Assembly: GCF_015062915.1 (NCBI RefSeq)
Contig: NZ_SUTJ01000006.1
Span: 1-64,000 of the forward strand
Source: Methanobrevibacter thaueri
GTDB lineage: Archaea; Methanobacteriota; Methanobacteria; Methanobacteriales; Methanobacteriaceae
DNA: 64,000 nucleotides
Reading direction: 5' to 3'
Under the pieces are notes generated by a model. The model saw only the letters and a list, made by a program, of their open reading frames with translations, searched no databases and was not told where the DNA came from. Positions 55,037 through 63,227 of this stretch are shown here, one piece after another. A program made the position numbers and the translations under genes. The stretch's first letter is position 1, and each line of letters starts with the position of its first letter.

Positions 55037-55681
55037 ATGAAGAAACTTGCAATTTTTGATTTTGACGGAACAATAATGGATTCCGTTCACGATGTCGTTA
55101 TACTTTTAAACAAGGCTCTCACAATGTATGATTTTCCAACACTGACAAGCGACGAATACGTCAAGTACCTGGGAGGAAACATTGACGAGATTGTAGCGCT
55201 TGTTCTTGAGGACAACTACACTCCCGAAAATGTCAAGATGGTAAAAGACACTTACCTTGACATGTATTATGCATCACCAAAGGAAAACACCATACCATTC
55301 CCGAAAAGCGTGGAAATATTAGAGAAATTGCAGGATATGGGAGTTATGATTGGAATCAACTCAAACAGATTCACCGATTCAATCGAAACCTTTGTCGAGA
55401 AGTTCTACAGCGACATTGACTTTTTCATGATAATGGGACATGACTTTGACTACCCCTCAAAACCTGATCCTCACGCCGTCTTGAAGATGATTGAAAAGGC
55501 TGATATCAGTCTGGATGATGCAATATACATCGGTGACTCCGGCACTGACATTCAAACCGCAAAAAATGCGGGAATCGATTGCGTTATCGTCAGATGGGGA
55601 TACGGCAATGAGAAGGACTGGGAAAACGATTACATTCTTGAAGCTATCGATGACTTTGATGAAATAATTAAATATTTCTAG
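55037..55681 (+). CDS. HAD-superfamily phosphatase (phosphoglycolate phosphatase-like)
   Basis: 214 residues. HAD motifs: FDFDGTIMDS (Asp8/Asp10), NSNR (motif II), KPDPHA and GDSGTDIQTA (motif IV). The cap is of the C1 helical type, as in Gph. It probably hydrolyses small sugar phosphates. Confidence 0.88.
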   Translation: MKKLAIFDFDGTIMDSVHDVVILLNKALTMYDFPTLTSDEYVKYLGGNIDEIVALVLEDNYTPENVKMVKDTYLDMYYASPKENTIPFPKSVEILEKLQDMGVMIGINSNRFTDSIETFVEKFYSDIDFFMIMGHDFDYPSKPDPHAVLKMIEKADISLDDAIYIGDSGTDIQTAKNAGIDCVIVRWGYGNEKDWENDYILEAIDDFDEIIKYF

Positions 55682-55697
55682 GTATATAAATCAAAGT

Positions 55698-56048
55698 ATG
55701 TTATTCGTACAGTACCCTAAATGTTCAACATGCAAAAAAGCCAAAAACTGGCTGGATGAACACAATATTGAATATGAGTCAAGACACATTGTAGAGGACA
55801 ATCCACAAGCGGATGAAATTGAAGCATGGTATAATAAATCAGGCTTACCTCTTAAAAGATTTTTCAACACCAGCGGTAAAATATATCGTGAAAACAAAAT
55901 AAAGGACAAGCTTCCCGACATGAGCGAACAGGAACAGTTTGAATTGCTTGCAACTAATGGAATGCTTGTTAAACGCCCAATCGTTGTTGGCGACGACTTT
56001 GTTCTAGTCGGCTTTAAACAAAAGGAATGGGAAGAAAAATTGCTTTAA
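55698..56048 (+). CDS. Spx/ArsC-like thioredoxin-fold protein
   Basis: 116 residues. N-terminal CSTC (Cys9, Cys12), followed by KKAKNWLDEHNI and a C-terminal LVKRPIV with the Arg usual in the family. This resembles ArsC/YffB/Spx. Cys12 is in the ArsC catalytic position, but without an ars operon reductase function is uncertain. Confidence 0.82.
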   Translation: MLFVQYPKCSTCKKAKNWLDEHNIEYESRHIVEDNPQADEIEAWYNKSGLPLKRFFNTSGKIYRENKIKDKLPDMSEQEQFELLATNGMLVKRPIVVGDDFVLVGFKQKEWEEKLL

Positions 56049-56066
56049 TCTTTTTGAGGGATTGTT

Positions 56067-56849
56067 GTGGATTTTAAGCAAATCATCAAGACAAGAAAAA
56101 GTTTCAGAACTTTCAACGAAGAGAAAATATCAAAAAATGACATCAATAAACTTTTAGAATATATTCAAACAATCAAAAACCCTTACGGGATTCCAGTCAA
56201 CTTTTACATACGTGACTGTGAGGAGTGCGGTCTTTCAAGCCCTGTCATTGAGGGTGAAAATGAATATGTCATCGCAACAGTGCCTGATGTGGAGCACTGC
56301 GAGGAGGCCTTCGGATACTCCTTTGAAATGATGGTATTATACGCATGGAGCCTTGGAATCGGAACCACATGGATTGGAGGCACACTGGACAGGAAAGTCT
56401 TTGAGAATGCCATTGACTTGAACGATGACGAGTTGATGATGATAGTTTCCCCATTGGGATATCCGTCAGATGATCATTCCAAAGTGGACAAGAAATTAAG
56501 GCAAATGGTTCAGGGAGATGAGAGATTTCCAGCAACCGAGCTATTCTTCGATGGTGATTTCAACACTCCATTGATTTCAAGTGATGAATGTCTTGAAGCG
56601 GTCAGATGGGCACCATCAGCTGCAAACAGACAGCCTTGGAGAGTCGTAAAGCAGGATAATAAGTATCATTTCTATGTGAGGCACACTGAAGGATATTCAT
56701 CAGGTGTCAGTTGGCAGGTTCAAAAAATCGATTTGGGAATTGCAATCTGTCATTTCATGTGTGTAACCGATGGCGAGTTCAGCATTGATAATCCGGGAAT
56801 TGAAGCTGATGACCACACTGAATACATTGCCACAATTACATGTGAATGA
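56067..56849 (+). CDS. Nitroreductase family protein
   Basis: 260 residues. N-terminal KTRKSFRTFNEEK binding FMN phosphate, GTTWIGG, and a second half with EAVRWAPSAANRQPWRV. It is longer than typical nitroreductases, like the TM-type single-chain form with two halves. GTG start at 56067 with GAGGG upstream. It follows the Spx-like gene. Confidence 0.85.
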   Translation: MDFKQIIKTRKSFRTFNEEKISKNDINKLLEYIQTIKNPYGIPVNFYIRDCEECGLSSPVIEGENEYVIATVPDVEHCEEAFGYSFEMMVLYAWSLGIGTTWIGGTLDRKVFENAIDLNDDELMMIVSPLGYPSDDHSKVDKKLRQMVQGDERFPATELFFDGDFNTPLISSDECLEAVRWAPSAANRQPWRVVKQDNKYHFYVRHTEGYSSGVSWQVQKIDLGIAICHFMCVTDGEFSIDNPGIEADDHTEYIATITCE

Positions 56850-56850
56850 A

Positions 56851-56905
56851 TTAGGTTTAATTTTAAAATTGGGGTTTTGAATTAAACCCTAAAAACACTT
56901 TTTTT
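56851..56905 (+). terminator. Terminator after the nitroreductase gene
   Basis: TTAGGTTTAATT (56851-56862) pairs with AATTAAACCCTAA (56880-56892), leaving one bulged base, and a run of T follows (56899-56905). Confidence 0.6.
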
Positions 56906-56970
56906 CAATAACTTTAAAAAATAAGACAATCAAAGTTAATAGTGTATAAAATATTTTAGGGGACAAAATA

Positions 56971-58248
56971 TTGTTAGATATAAAATTATTCAGAGAAAAT
57001 CCAGAAATAATCATAGACTCTGAAAAGAAGAGATTTAGAGACACAGAAAACGTTGAAAAGGTAATAGAATACGACACCTTATGGAGAGAAGGTGAAAGAA
57101 AACTCAACTCTTTAAGATCAGAGAAGAATAAATTATCAAAATCATTCAAGAAAGCTAAAGAAGAAGGCAACTTGGAAGAAGTCATTTCAAGATCAAAAGA
57201 AGTTGCATCTGAAATCAAGGAATTGACCGCTAAAAACGCAGAATACCTCAAGCTTCGTGATGACTACAGGTACAAGGTTGGAAACATCATCGATGAGGAT
57301 GTTCCAGTCTCAGATACCGAAGACGACAATGTGGTTGTGAGAACCTACGGTGAAATTCCTGAATATGACTTTGAGCTTTTAAACCATGTTGATTTAATCA
57401 ACAAGATTGATGGAGCAGACCTTGAAACTGCAGCAAGCATTGCAGGAGCAAGATTCTACTACCTCAAACGTGACATTTTACATTTAAACTTAGCATTGAT
57501 TCAATTCGCATTATCAGAACTTGAAAAAGAAGGTTACATTCCAATGCAAACACCATTCTTTGTAAAAGGTGAAGTTGCAGCGGAAACCTCCGAGCTCGGT
57601 GAATTTGAAGAGACATTATACAAGGTTGAAAACGAGGACATGTACCTTATTGCAACCGCTGAACAAACTTTAGCTGCTCTTCACAGGGATGAAATCATAA
57701 GTCCTGATGAATTGCCGTTAAGATACTGTGCATTATCAACCTGCTTTAGAAAAGAGGCAGGGTCTCACGGAAAAGACACATTAGGTATTTTCAGGGTTCA
57801 CCAGTTTGAGAAAATCGAGCAGTTCATCTACTCAACACCTGAAGATTCAAGAAACCAGCATGACCATCTGATGGAAGTCACAGAAAGGATTTACCAGAAA
57901 TTAGGCCTTCCATATCAAATCATTGCTATCGTGTCATCTGCATTGAATGACAATGCAGCTATCAAATACGATTTGGAAGCATGGTTCCCAGGTTCCGGTG
58001 CATTCAGGGAATTGGTATCATGTACCAACTGTAAAGACTACCAGGCTCGTAAGACCAAGACTCGTGTAGGTAGAGCAGGTTCTGGAGATGCTCAAACATT
58101 ACACACATTAAACAGTACAGCTATTGCAACTGAAAGAACAATGTGCTGTATTTTGGAAAACTATCAGCAGGCTGACGGTAGTGTTAAAGTTCCTGAAGTG
58201 TTAGTCCCTTACATGAATGGAAAAACAGTTATCGAAGCTAAAAAATAG
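56971..58248 (+). CDS. serS: Seryl-tRNA synthetase, canonical type
   Basis: 425 residues. N-terminal coiled-coil arm (about 30-100), class II motif 2 CFRKEAGSHGKDTLGIFRVHQFEK and motif 3 region FPGSGAFRELVSCTNCKDYQARK. This is the ordinary SerRS, not the zinc-dependent methanogen form. The start is TTG at 56971 with AGGGGA 7 nt upstream. A terminator hairpin follows. Confidence 0.93.
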   Translation: MLDIKLFRENPEIIIDSEKKRFRDTENVEKVIEYDTLWREGERKLNSLRSEKNKLSKSFKKAKEEGNLEEVISRSKEVASEIKELTAKNAEYLKLRDDYRYKVGNIIDEDVPVSDTEDDNVVVRTYGEIPEYDFELLNHVDLINKIDGADLETAASIAGARFYYLKRDILHLNLALIQFALSELEKEGYIPMQTPFFVKGEVAAETSELGEFEETLYKVENEDMYLIATAEQTLAALHRDEIISPDELPLRYCALSTCFRKEAGSHGKDTLGIFRVHQFEKIEQFIYSTPEDSRNQHDHLMEVTERIYQKLGLPYQIIAIVSSALNDNAAIKYDLEAWFPGSGAFRELVSCTNCKDYQARKTKTRVGRAGSGDAQTLHTLNSTAIATERTMCCILENYQQADGSVKVPEVLVPYMNGKTVIEAKK

Positions 58249-58263
58249 TTTTATTTTAAATTA

Positions 58264-58295
58264 TGGAGATTTATCTCCAAATATATCCTTTTTTT
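58264..58295 (+). terminator. serS terminator
   Basis: TGGAGA/TCTCCA (58264-58269, 58274-58279) with a 4-nt loop, then T-run (58289-58295). Confidence 0.65.
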
Positions 58296-58344
58296 ATTAT
58301 TATTTTTTTTTTATATCTGGTTTTTTTAAAAAAAGTTTAAAAAA

Positions 58345-58365
58345 GTTTATTTTATGAAAATAAAC
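58345..58365 (-). terminator. Terminator of the AIM24-like gene
   Basis: GTTTATTTT/AAAATAAAC with a 3-nt loop; on the minus strand it is followed by runs of T. It lies 12 nt after the minus-strand stop. Confidence 0.65.
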
Positions 58366-58377
58366 TTCTTTATTTGA

Positions 58378-59061
58378 TTATTCTTTAGGTTGTGGCAGGT
58401 ATGGTGTTATTGCCTCAACGAGTCTGCTTAGTGGCATGCTTTGAATCCAGACTCTTCCGGGTCCGGTCAATGTAGCGAAGAACAGTCCTTCACCACCGAA
58501 CAGCATGTTTTTTGCACCTTTAACCCTTTGAATGTCAAAGTCAACGGTCTCTTCCATTGCAGCAACGTGACCTTGGTCGATAATCAGCTTTTCACCTGGT
58601 GCAAGGTCCTTTTCGATAACGTCTCCGTCAATTTCCAAGAAAAGCATTCCTTCTCCGGTGAACTTTTGAAGAATGAATCCTTCTCCACCGAATATTCCTG
58701 CACCGAGTTTTTTTCTGAAGTGCATTTGAATGTCAACACCTTTTTCGGATGTTAAGAATGCGTTTTTCTGACCGATAATGGAATTTGATCCGTTCAGTCT
58801 TATTGGGAGAATTTTTCCAGGATAGCATGATGCGAATCCTATTTCTGCACCGTCTTCTTGTGCTGTAAAGAAACTTAAGAATATTGTGTCTCCGGATAAT
58901 GCTCTTCCAAGTCCTTTTAGAAGTCCTCCTCCTGTATTTGTATCCATTTTCATGTTTGAGCTCATGAATGCCATGGCTCCTGTCTCATCAACCATTGTTT
59001 CGCCTTTCTGCAATTTGCAGATTACTATTGGAAATGCTCCTCCGCGAATTTCATATTCCAT
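58378..59061 (-). CDS. AIM24/TIGR00266 family protein
   Basis: 227 residues of the double-beta-helix AIM24-type fold, with the repeated GGGLLKGLGRALSGDTIF, GGEGFILQKFTGEG and GGEGLFFATLTGPG motifs. Members are widespread and of unknown function, perhaps membrane-associated. GGTGATAT precedes the ATG on the minus strand. It is transcribed away from the flavodoxin-like cluster. Confidence 0.85.
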   Translation of the reverse strand: MEYEIRGGAFPIVICKLQKGETMVDETGAMAFMSSNMKMDTNTGGGLLKGLGRALSGDTIFLSFFTAQEDGAEIGFASCYPGKILPIRLNGSNSIIGQKNAFLTSEKGVDIQMHFRKKLGAGIFGGEGFILQKFTGEGMLFLEIDGDVIEKDLAPGEKLIIDQGHVAAMEETVDFDIQRVKGAKNMLFGGEGLFFATLTGPGRVWIQSMPLSRLVEAITPYLPQPKE

Positions 59062-59213
59062 GATATCACCTAATTAATTATTGAATTTTTATATTATATA
59101 GATATTCACCTATTATTTGTAATTTTGTTAATTCATTGTATGGATTTAATATAAATAGTTTTTTTAAGCATTAAATTCAATATAATTAATTAATAAGTTA
59201 TATGGGGATTAAA

Positions 59214-59846
59214 ATGAAAACAATTGTAATTAATGCAAGTCCAAGAAGAAAATGGAACACCGCACAAATCATGAAGGAAGCCGCTAAAGGTGCAGAGTCA
59301 GCCGGTGCTGAAGTTGAATACGTTGATTTATATAAACTTGATTTACATGGCTGCATGAGTTGTCTTGTATGTAAGAGAGAGGATAAGGAACGTTGCAAAT
59401 GCTACTGGAAGGATGAACTGTCTCCTCTAATCGAAAGGATACTTGATGCTGATACATTATTAATCGGCTCTCCGATATACTTCAATGAGCCTACAAGCCA
59501 CTACCGTGCACTGATGGAAAGACTGATATTCTGCATATTGTCCTACGACGGTTTCGGGTCATACTTTGAGGGCAAGGTAAATGTCGGATTGTTCTTTACA
59601 ATGAACGCTCCTGAAGACTACTATGAGACAATGATGGAGGATTATCTCCAGTCATCATCCCAGGTTTTCAACATGCTCAACGGAGAGGTCAAAATCTATC
59701 CGGTATTCAATACATTGCAGGTCAATGACTACTCCAAGTATGCAATGGGAGCATTCAATGAGGAGGATAAGAAACGTAGTCGTGAAAAGCAATTCCCAGT
59801 TGACTTAAAAGAAGCCTTTAAAATAGGTGCGGAGCTATCCAAATGA
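59214..59846 (+). CDS. Flavodoxin-fold NAD(P)H-dependent reductase, copy 1
   Basis: 210 residues. N-terminal VINASPR phosphate-binding loop and SPIYF, as in NADPH-dependent FMN reductases. The C-M-S-C-L-V-C...C run (about 47-63) resembles the Isf-type iron-sulfur motif. Its ATG at 59214 matches the starts of its two neighbours; an upstream ATG at 59202 overlaps GGGGATT, the RBS. It overlaps copy 2 by 4 nt (ATGA). Confidence 0.85.
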   Translation: MKTIVINASPRRKWNTAQIMKEAAKGAESAGAEVEYVDLYKLDLHGCMSCLVCKREDKERCKCYWKDELSPLIERILDADTLLIGSPIYFNEPTSHYRALMERLIFCILSYDGFGSYFEGKVNVGLFFTMNAPEDYYETMMEDYLQSSSQVFNMLNGEVKIYPVFNTLQVNDYSKYAMGAFNEEDKKRSREKQFPVDLKEAFKIGAELSK

Positions 59847-60475
59847 AGACAATTGTCATTAATGCAAGTCCAAGAAAGAAATGGAACACTGCTGAGATAA
59901 TGCAGGCAGCACAAAAGGGTGCAGAGTCAGCAGGTGCCGAAACAGAATACTTCAACCTCTATGACTTGGTGTTCAAGGGTTGCAGGAGCTGTCTTGCATG
60001 CAAGCTGAAAGAAAAGACCAAGGGTAAATGCTACTGGAACGATGACCTGACAAAGGTAATCGATAAGATTCTTGATGCGGATTGCCTCTTGATAGGCTCA
60101 CCGATTTACTTCGGCCAGCCGACAAGCGAATTCAGGGCACTGGTTGAAAGGCTGATTTTCTGCATAATGTCATATGATGACGGTTCAAGCTATTTCACCG
60201 GAAAGGTCAATGTGGGAATATTCTACACAATGAACGCTCCACTGGACTTTTATGAACAGTCAATGAAGGACAGCCTGTCCAGCACAGAATTTTTATTCTC
60301 ATTCTTAAACGGTCAGATTGTAACCTATCCTGTTTGCGATACCATCCAGGTCAGCGACTATTCCAAATTCAACATGGCAGGGTTTTCACAGGAAGCAAAG
60401 GAAAAGCAATGGATCCTGCAGTTCCCAAAAGACCTTGAAAAGGCATTTGAAATCGGAGCGGAGCTAAGCAAATGA
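59843..60475 (+). CDS. Flavodoxin-fold reductase, copy 2
   Basis: 210 residues, clearly a tandem paralogue of copy 1 through NASPRKKWNTAEIMQAA, GSPIYFGQPTS and EIGAELSK endings. The Cys motif is CRSCLAC with a longer gap to the fourth Cys. ATGA overlaps at both ends show translational coupling. Substrate unknown. Confidence 0.85.
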   Translation: MKTIVINASPRKKWNTAEIMQAAQKGAESAGAETEYFNLYDLVFKGCRSCLACKLKEKTKGKCYWNDDLTKVIDKILDADCLLIGSPIYFGQPTSEFRALVERLIFCIMSYDDGSSYFTGKVNVGIFYTMNAPLDFYEQSMKDSLSSTEFLFSFLNGQIVTYPVCDTIQVSDYSKFNMAGFSQEAKEKQWILQFPKDLEKAFEIGAELSK

Positions 60476-61071
60476 AAGCGGTTGTCATTAATGCAGGTCC
60501 CAAAAGAAGGGACCATAACGCACAGCTTGCAAAATCATCTTTAAAGGGTGCCGAATCCACAGGGGCTGAAGTTGAATATGTTGATTTATATTCCCTTGAT
60601 TTGTGCGGATGCATGAACTGTACAATCTGCAAGAAAGAGGAAAAAGTCGGCAAGTGCTACTGGAAGGATGAGGTTTCACCATTGATTGAAAGGATTCTTG
60701 ATGCTGATTGTCTTTTGATTACAGTGCCAATCTTTTTCACTGAACCCACCAGCCATTACAGGGCATTGATTGAGAGACTGGTTTATTGCATAGTCTCCTA
60801 TAAGACAGGTAACACATTTAAGGGCAAGATCAATGTGGGATTGTTCTACACACTGAATTATTCTGTGGAATATTTTGAAAAGTCCGTAAGGCCTAACCTT
60901 AAATCATCAGAAGGTCTGCTTGAGATGTTCAACGGGGAAGTTCAGATTCACTCATTCAGAAGCATTACCAAAAGGGAGTCTGAGGAATCCGATGAACTTG
61001 ATGAAAAGGAAAAACTTTTTTCAGCTGATTTGGATAAAGTTTTTGAAATCAGCGCTGAATTATGCAAATAA
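60472..61071 (+). CDS. Flavodoxin-fold reductase, copy 3 (divergent)
   Basis: 199 residues. It keeps GCMNCTICKK and YWKDEVSPLIERILDAD, but the phosphate loop reads NAGPKRRD instead of NASPR and SPIYF reads VPIFF, so cofactor or substrate use may differ. It ends the three-gene operon. Confidence 0.82.
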   Translation: MKAVVINAGPKRRDHNAQLAKSSLKGAESTGAEVEYVDLYSLDLCGCMNCTICKKEEKVGKCYWKDEVSPLIERILDADCLLITVPIFFTEPTSHYRALIERLVYCIVSYKTGNTFKGKINVGLFYTLNYSVEYFEKSVRPNLKSSEGLLEMFNGEVQIHSFRSITKRESEESDELDEKEKLFSADLDKVFEISAELCK

Positions 61072-61098
61072 TTTGGTCATTTTTTTTAAATTTTTCAC

Positions 61099-61183
61099 GT
61101 ATACAAATTTTAAAAATGAATACATTTATATACTACCTAGTTGAAATATTGTATTGTATACAAAAACCAAAATTGTAATACAA
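61099..61183 (+). promoter_or_regulatory. Palindromic TTGTA-TACAA operator candidates
   Basis: Three sites surround the TATA box (ATTTATATAC, 61123-61132): GTATACAA (61099-61106), TTGTATACAA (61154-61163, perfect) and TTGTAATACAA (61173-61183, palindrome with one centre base). The last sits 10 nt before the RBS GGTGAT. Their placement suggests autoregulation of the following gene. Confidence 0.55.
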
Positions 61184-61198
61184 ATTTTAGGTGATACA

Positions 61199-61972
61199 AT
61201 GACAAACCAAAAGAGAACTAGAAAGTTTGTATTCGGAAATGAAAAATTCGGAGGATCATACATTCCAGGGGAATTTGAAATCAATTTCCCGGAAGATTTG
61301 TCCCGTGAGGACTTCGAAAGAATCTTCGATGAAAGAATGCAGGCTCTACACAAAAGAGGACACGACCTTAAAGAGGAATTCTTCGACAATGACTCAAAAA
61401 GAAAGGAGAACCTCAAGCCATTGAGCATTCGTGTGAAACCACACACGAAGGAGTTCTTTAAGAATCACTCAATACTCTCACCAAGAGACGTGCTTGAGAT
61501 GTATGAGGAATTCAACAACGGAAGTGAAGCATTCATAAACTCATTGCTTGAAGAGGAAAACCAATTGAAAATTGAATTGACAGAAATTCAGGAAAAACTA
61601 CACAATGCGAAACTGTTCAGAGAAAAACTCGGTGATTTGAAACCCGAAGGTGAGGTTTTAACCGACGAGGACAAACTCCTAAAATTAAAACAGCAGTACG
61701 AAAGATCAGAAGTTAGACAAATTGGCAATGAGACTTCCGTCGGCAAGGCTCAAAACGATATCATTCAGCATATTCAAATGTACAATACACTTAAGGTTGA
61801 TGCATACGGCAATGACTACATCATTCTTACAGTATACACCAATGCGCAGCCTGTTGTATTCTACTTCAAAAACGAATATGATGAAGATGATATCTTAGAG
61901 ATAATCTCACGCATTAAAGAGTTCTGCGCCGAAAAAGACATAGGATTCCATGAATTGGAATCAGATATATAA
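61199..61972 (+). CDS. Protein of unknown function, possible DNA-binding autoregulator
   Basis: 257 residues. N-terminal beta-rich region; residues about 78-110 (LSIRVKPHTKEFFKNHSILS, then a helix) resemble a ribbon-helix-helix pattern; a coiled coil spans about 115-165; the C-terminal 70 residues may be beta-alpha. No family recognised. GGTGAT precedes the ATG at 61199. The palindromes over its promoter fit a regulator acting on itself. Confidence 0.65.
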   Translation: MTNQKRTRKFVFGNEKFGGSYIPGEFEINFPEDLSREDFERIFDERMQALHKRGHDLKEEFFDNDSKRKENLKPLSIRVKPHTKEFFKNHSILSPRDVLEMYEEFNNGSEAFINSLLEEENQLKIELTEIQEKLHNAKLFREKLGDLKPEGEVLTDEDKLLKLKQQYERSEVRQIGNETSVGKAQNDIIQHIQMYNTLKVDAYGNDYIILTVYTNAQPVVFYFKNEYDEDDILEIISRIKEFCAEKDIGFHELESDI

Positions 61973-61981
61973 ACATTTTGC

Positions 61982-62022
61982 AAGTGTGACAAATCATCAA
62001 GTCGCACTTCAACTATTTTTAT
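61982..62022 (+). terminator. Terminator after the 61199 gene
   Basis: AAGTGTGAC/GTCGCACTT (61982-61990, 62001-62009, one G-U) and a T-rich run after it. Confidence 0.6.
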
Positions 62023-62049
62023 TTAAAACCAGCACCAAAAATACCAATT

Positions 62050-62067
62050 GGATTTAACATTAAATCC
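62050..62067. repeat. Perfect palindrome
   Basis: GGATTTAA-CA-TTAAATCC, in the 194-nt gap before the convergent DUF308 gene. It may be a bidirectional stop or binding site. Nothing else is seen in the gap. Confidence 0.45.
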
Positions 62068-62166
62068 TAGACTTGGTTAATTAGAGTTTGATAAGTTTTA
62101 AGCAATGTAAAAGTGTTTAATTGGTGATGGTTGGAAAAAAATTCTTTTTTTTATAATTAGCCAAGT

Positions 62167-62667
62167 CTAATCTGATAGAAGCATTGCAATTCCCTCAATG
62201 ATTAGGACTATGCCTATTATTATTGCAATGTATACTGGTTGTGACATTGCAAATGCCGCAAGAGCGATTGCAATTATTCCCATTATCAATACCAATATTG
62301 AAGTAAAGGTAGATACACGGCTCATTTTGGATACAAGTCCGGTAATACCGAAGATTATCATTATGAATCCGACAAGGTAGAATTGAACACCTGTAAGGAA
62401 TGACAATGCATCAATATAGAATAGGAACAGGAATCCAAATATAATAGCTATTATACCAATGATAATAGTTATTGTTGAATAGGTATTGTTAATGTTGTTT
62501 CTCATGTTGAATCCCATGAATGCAGCTGAAATACCGAAGAACAGTAAGCTCAATCCAACGATGAATGAAACCATTCCTGCTGAAAACATTGGGAATATAA
62601 TGAAAATCAAACCGAGAATAATGGACAAAAGTCCTGCACTCTTATTAATCACTATGTTCACCTCCAT
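62167..62667 (-). CDS. DUF308 (HdeD-like) membrane protein
   Basis: 166 residues with six hydrophobic helices arranged as repeated pairs and small charged turns, as in HdeD/DUF308 proteins. Role unclear; HdeD links to acid stress in E. coli. GGAGGTGAA lies 5 nt upstream of the ATG on the minus strand. It is divergent from the nitroreductase gene. Confidence 0.8.
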   Translation of the reverse strand: MEVNIVINKSAGLLSIILGLIFIIFPMFSAGMVSFIVGLSLLFFGISAAFMGFNMRNNINNTYSTITIIIGIIAIIFGFLFLFYIDALSFLTGVQFYLVGFIMIIFGITGLVSKMSRVSTFTSILVLIMGIIAIALAAFAMSQPVYIAIIIGIVLIIEGIAMLLSD

Positions 62668-62708
62668 TTCTACTAATTATTTATATGATAAAGATATTAT
62701 TTAAAAAT

Positions 62709-63227
62709 ATGTCTGATTTTGAAGAAATAATCAATACAAGAAGAAGCATTCGTGAATATGCTGATAAGGAAGTTAGTGATGATGATATTTTAAAAATCAT
62801 TAAGGCAGGAATGCAGGCGCCAGGTTCAAGGCTTGGAGCTGAACCTTGGGAGTTTGTAGTGGTTAAAAACAAGGATACCCTTGCAAAACTCGGTGAAATT
62901 AAACCTAGAGTAACCAACGCGCCAGTTGCAATTGTTCTTGTGGCCAATATTGAAAGGTCATTTTATAAATTAGTATGGCAACAGGACATGGGAGCTGCTG
63001 CTGAAAACATGCTGCTTGAAGCGGTAAACCTTGGATTGGGTGCATTGTGGAATGGTGTTGCACCTGAAGAGGAAAGAATGGAGGCAATCGGTAAAATCAT
63101 TGGAATTGATGATATAACTGAAACCAAGCCTTACTGTATAATTACAATAGGATACCCTGCCGACGGCTGGGAAAACAAGTTCATGGACAAGTTTGATGAG
63201 GAAAGAATACACTATGAAAAATACTAA
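62709..63227 (+). CDS. Nitroreductase family protein
   Basis: 172 residues. FMN-binding NTRRSIREYADKEV, QAPGSRLGAEPWEF, and C-terminal IGYPADG are typical. A TATA box TTTATATGA (62681-62689) about 25 nt before the ATG at 62709 suggests a leaderless transcript starting there; the ATG at 62685 falls inside the TATA. It overlaps the aminotransferase by 14 nt. Confidence 0.88.
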   Translation: MSDFEEIINTRRSIREYADKEVSDDDILKIIKAGMQAPGSRLGAEPWEFVVVKNKDTLAKLGEIKPRVTNAPVAIVLVANIERSFYKLVWQQDMGAAAENMLLEAVNLGLGALWNGVAPEEERMEAIGKIIGIDDITETKPYCIITIGYPADGWENKFMDKFDEERIHYEKY

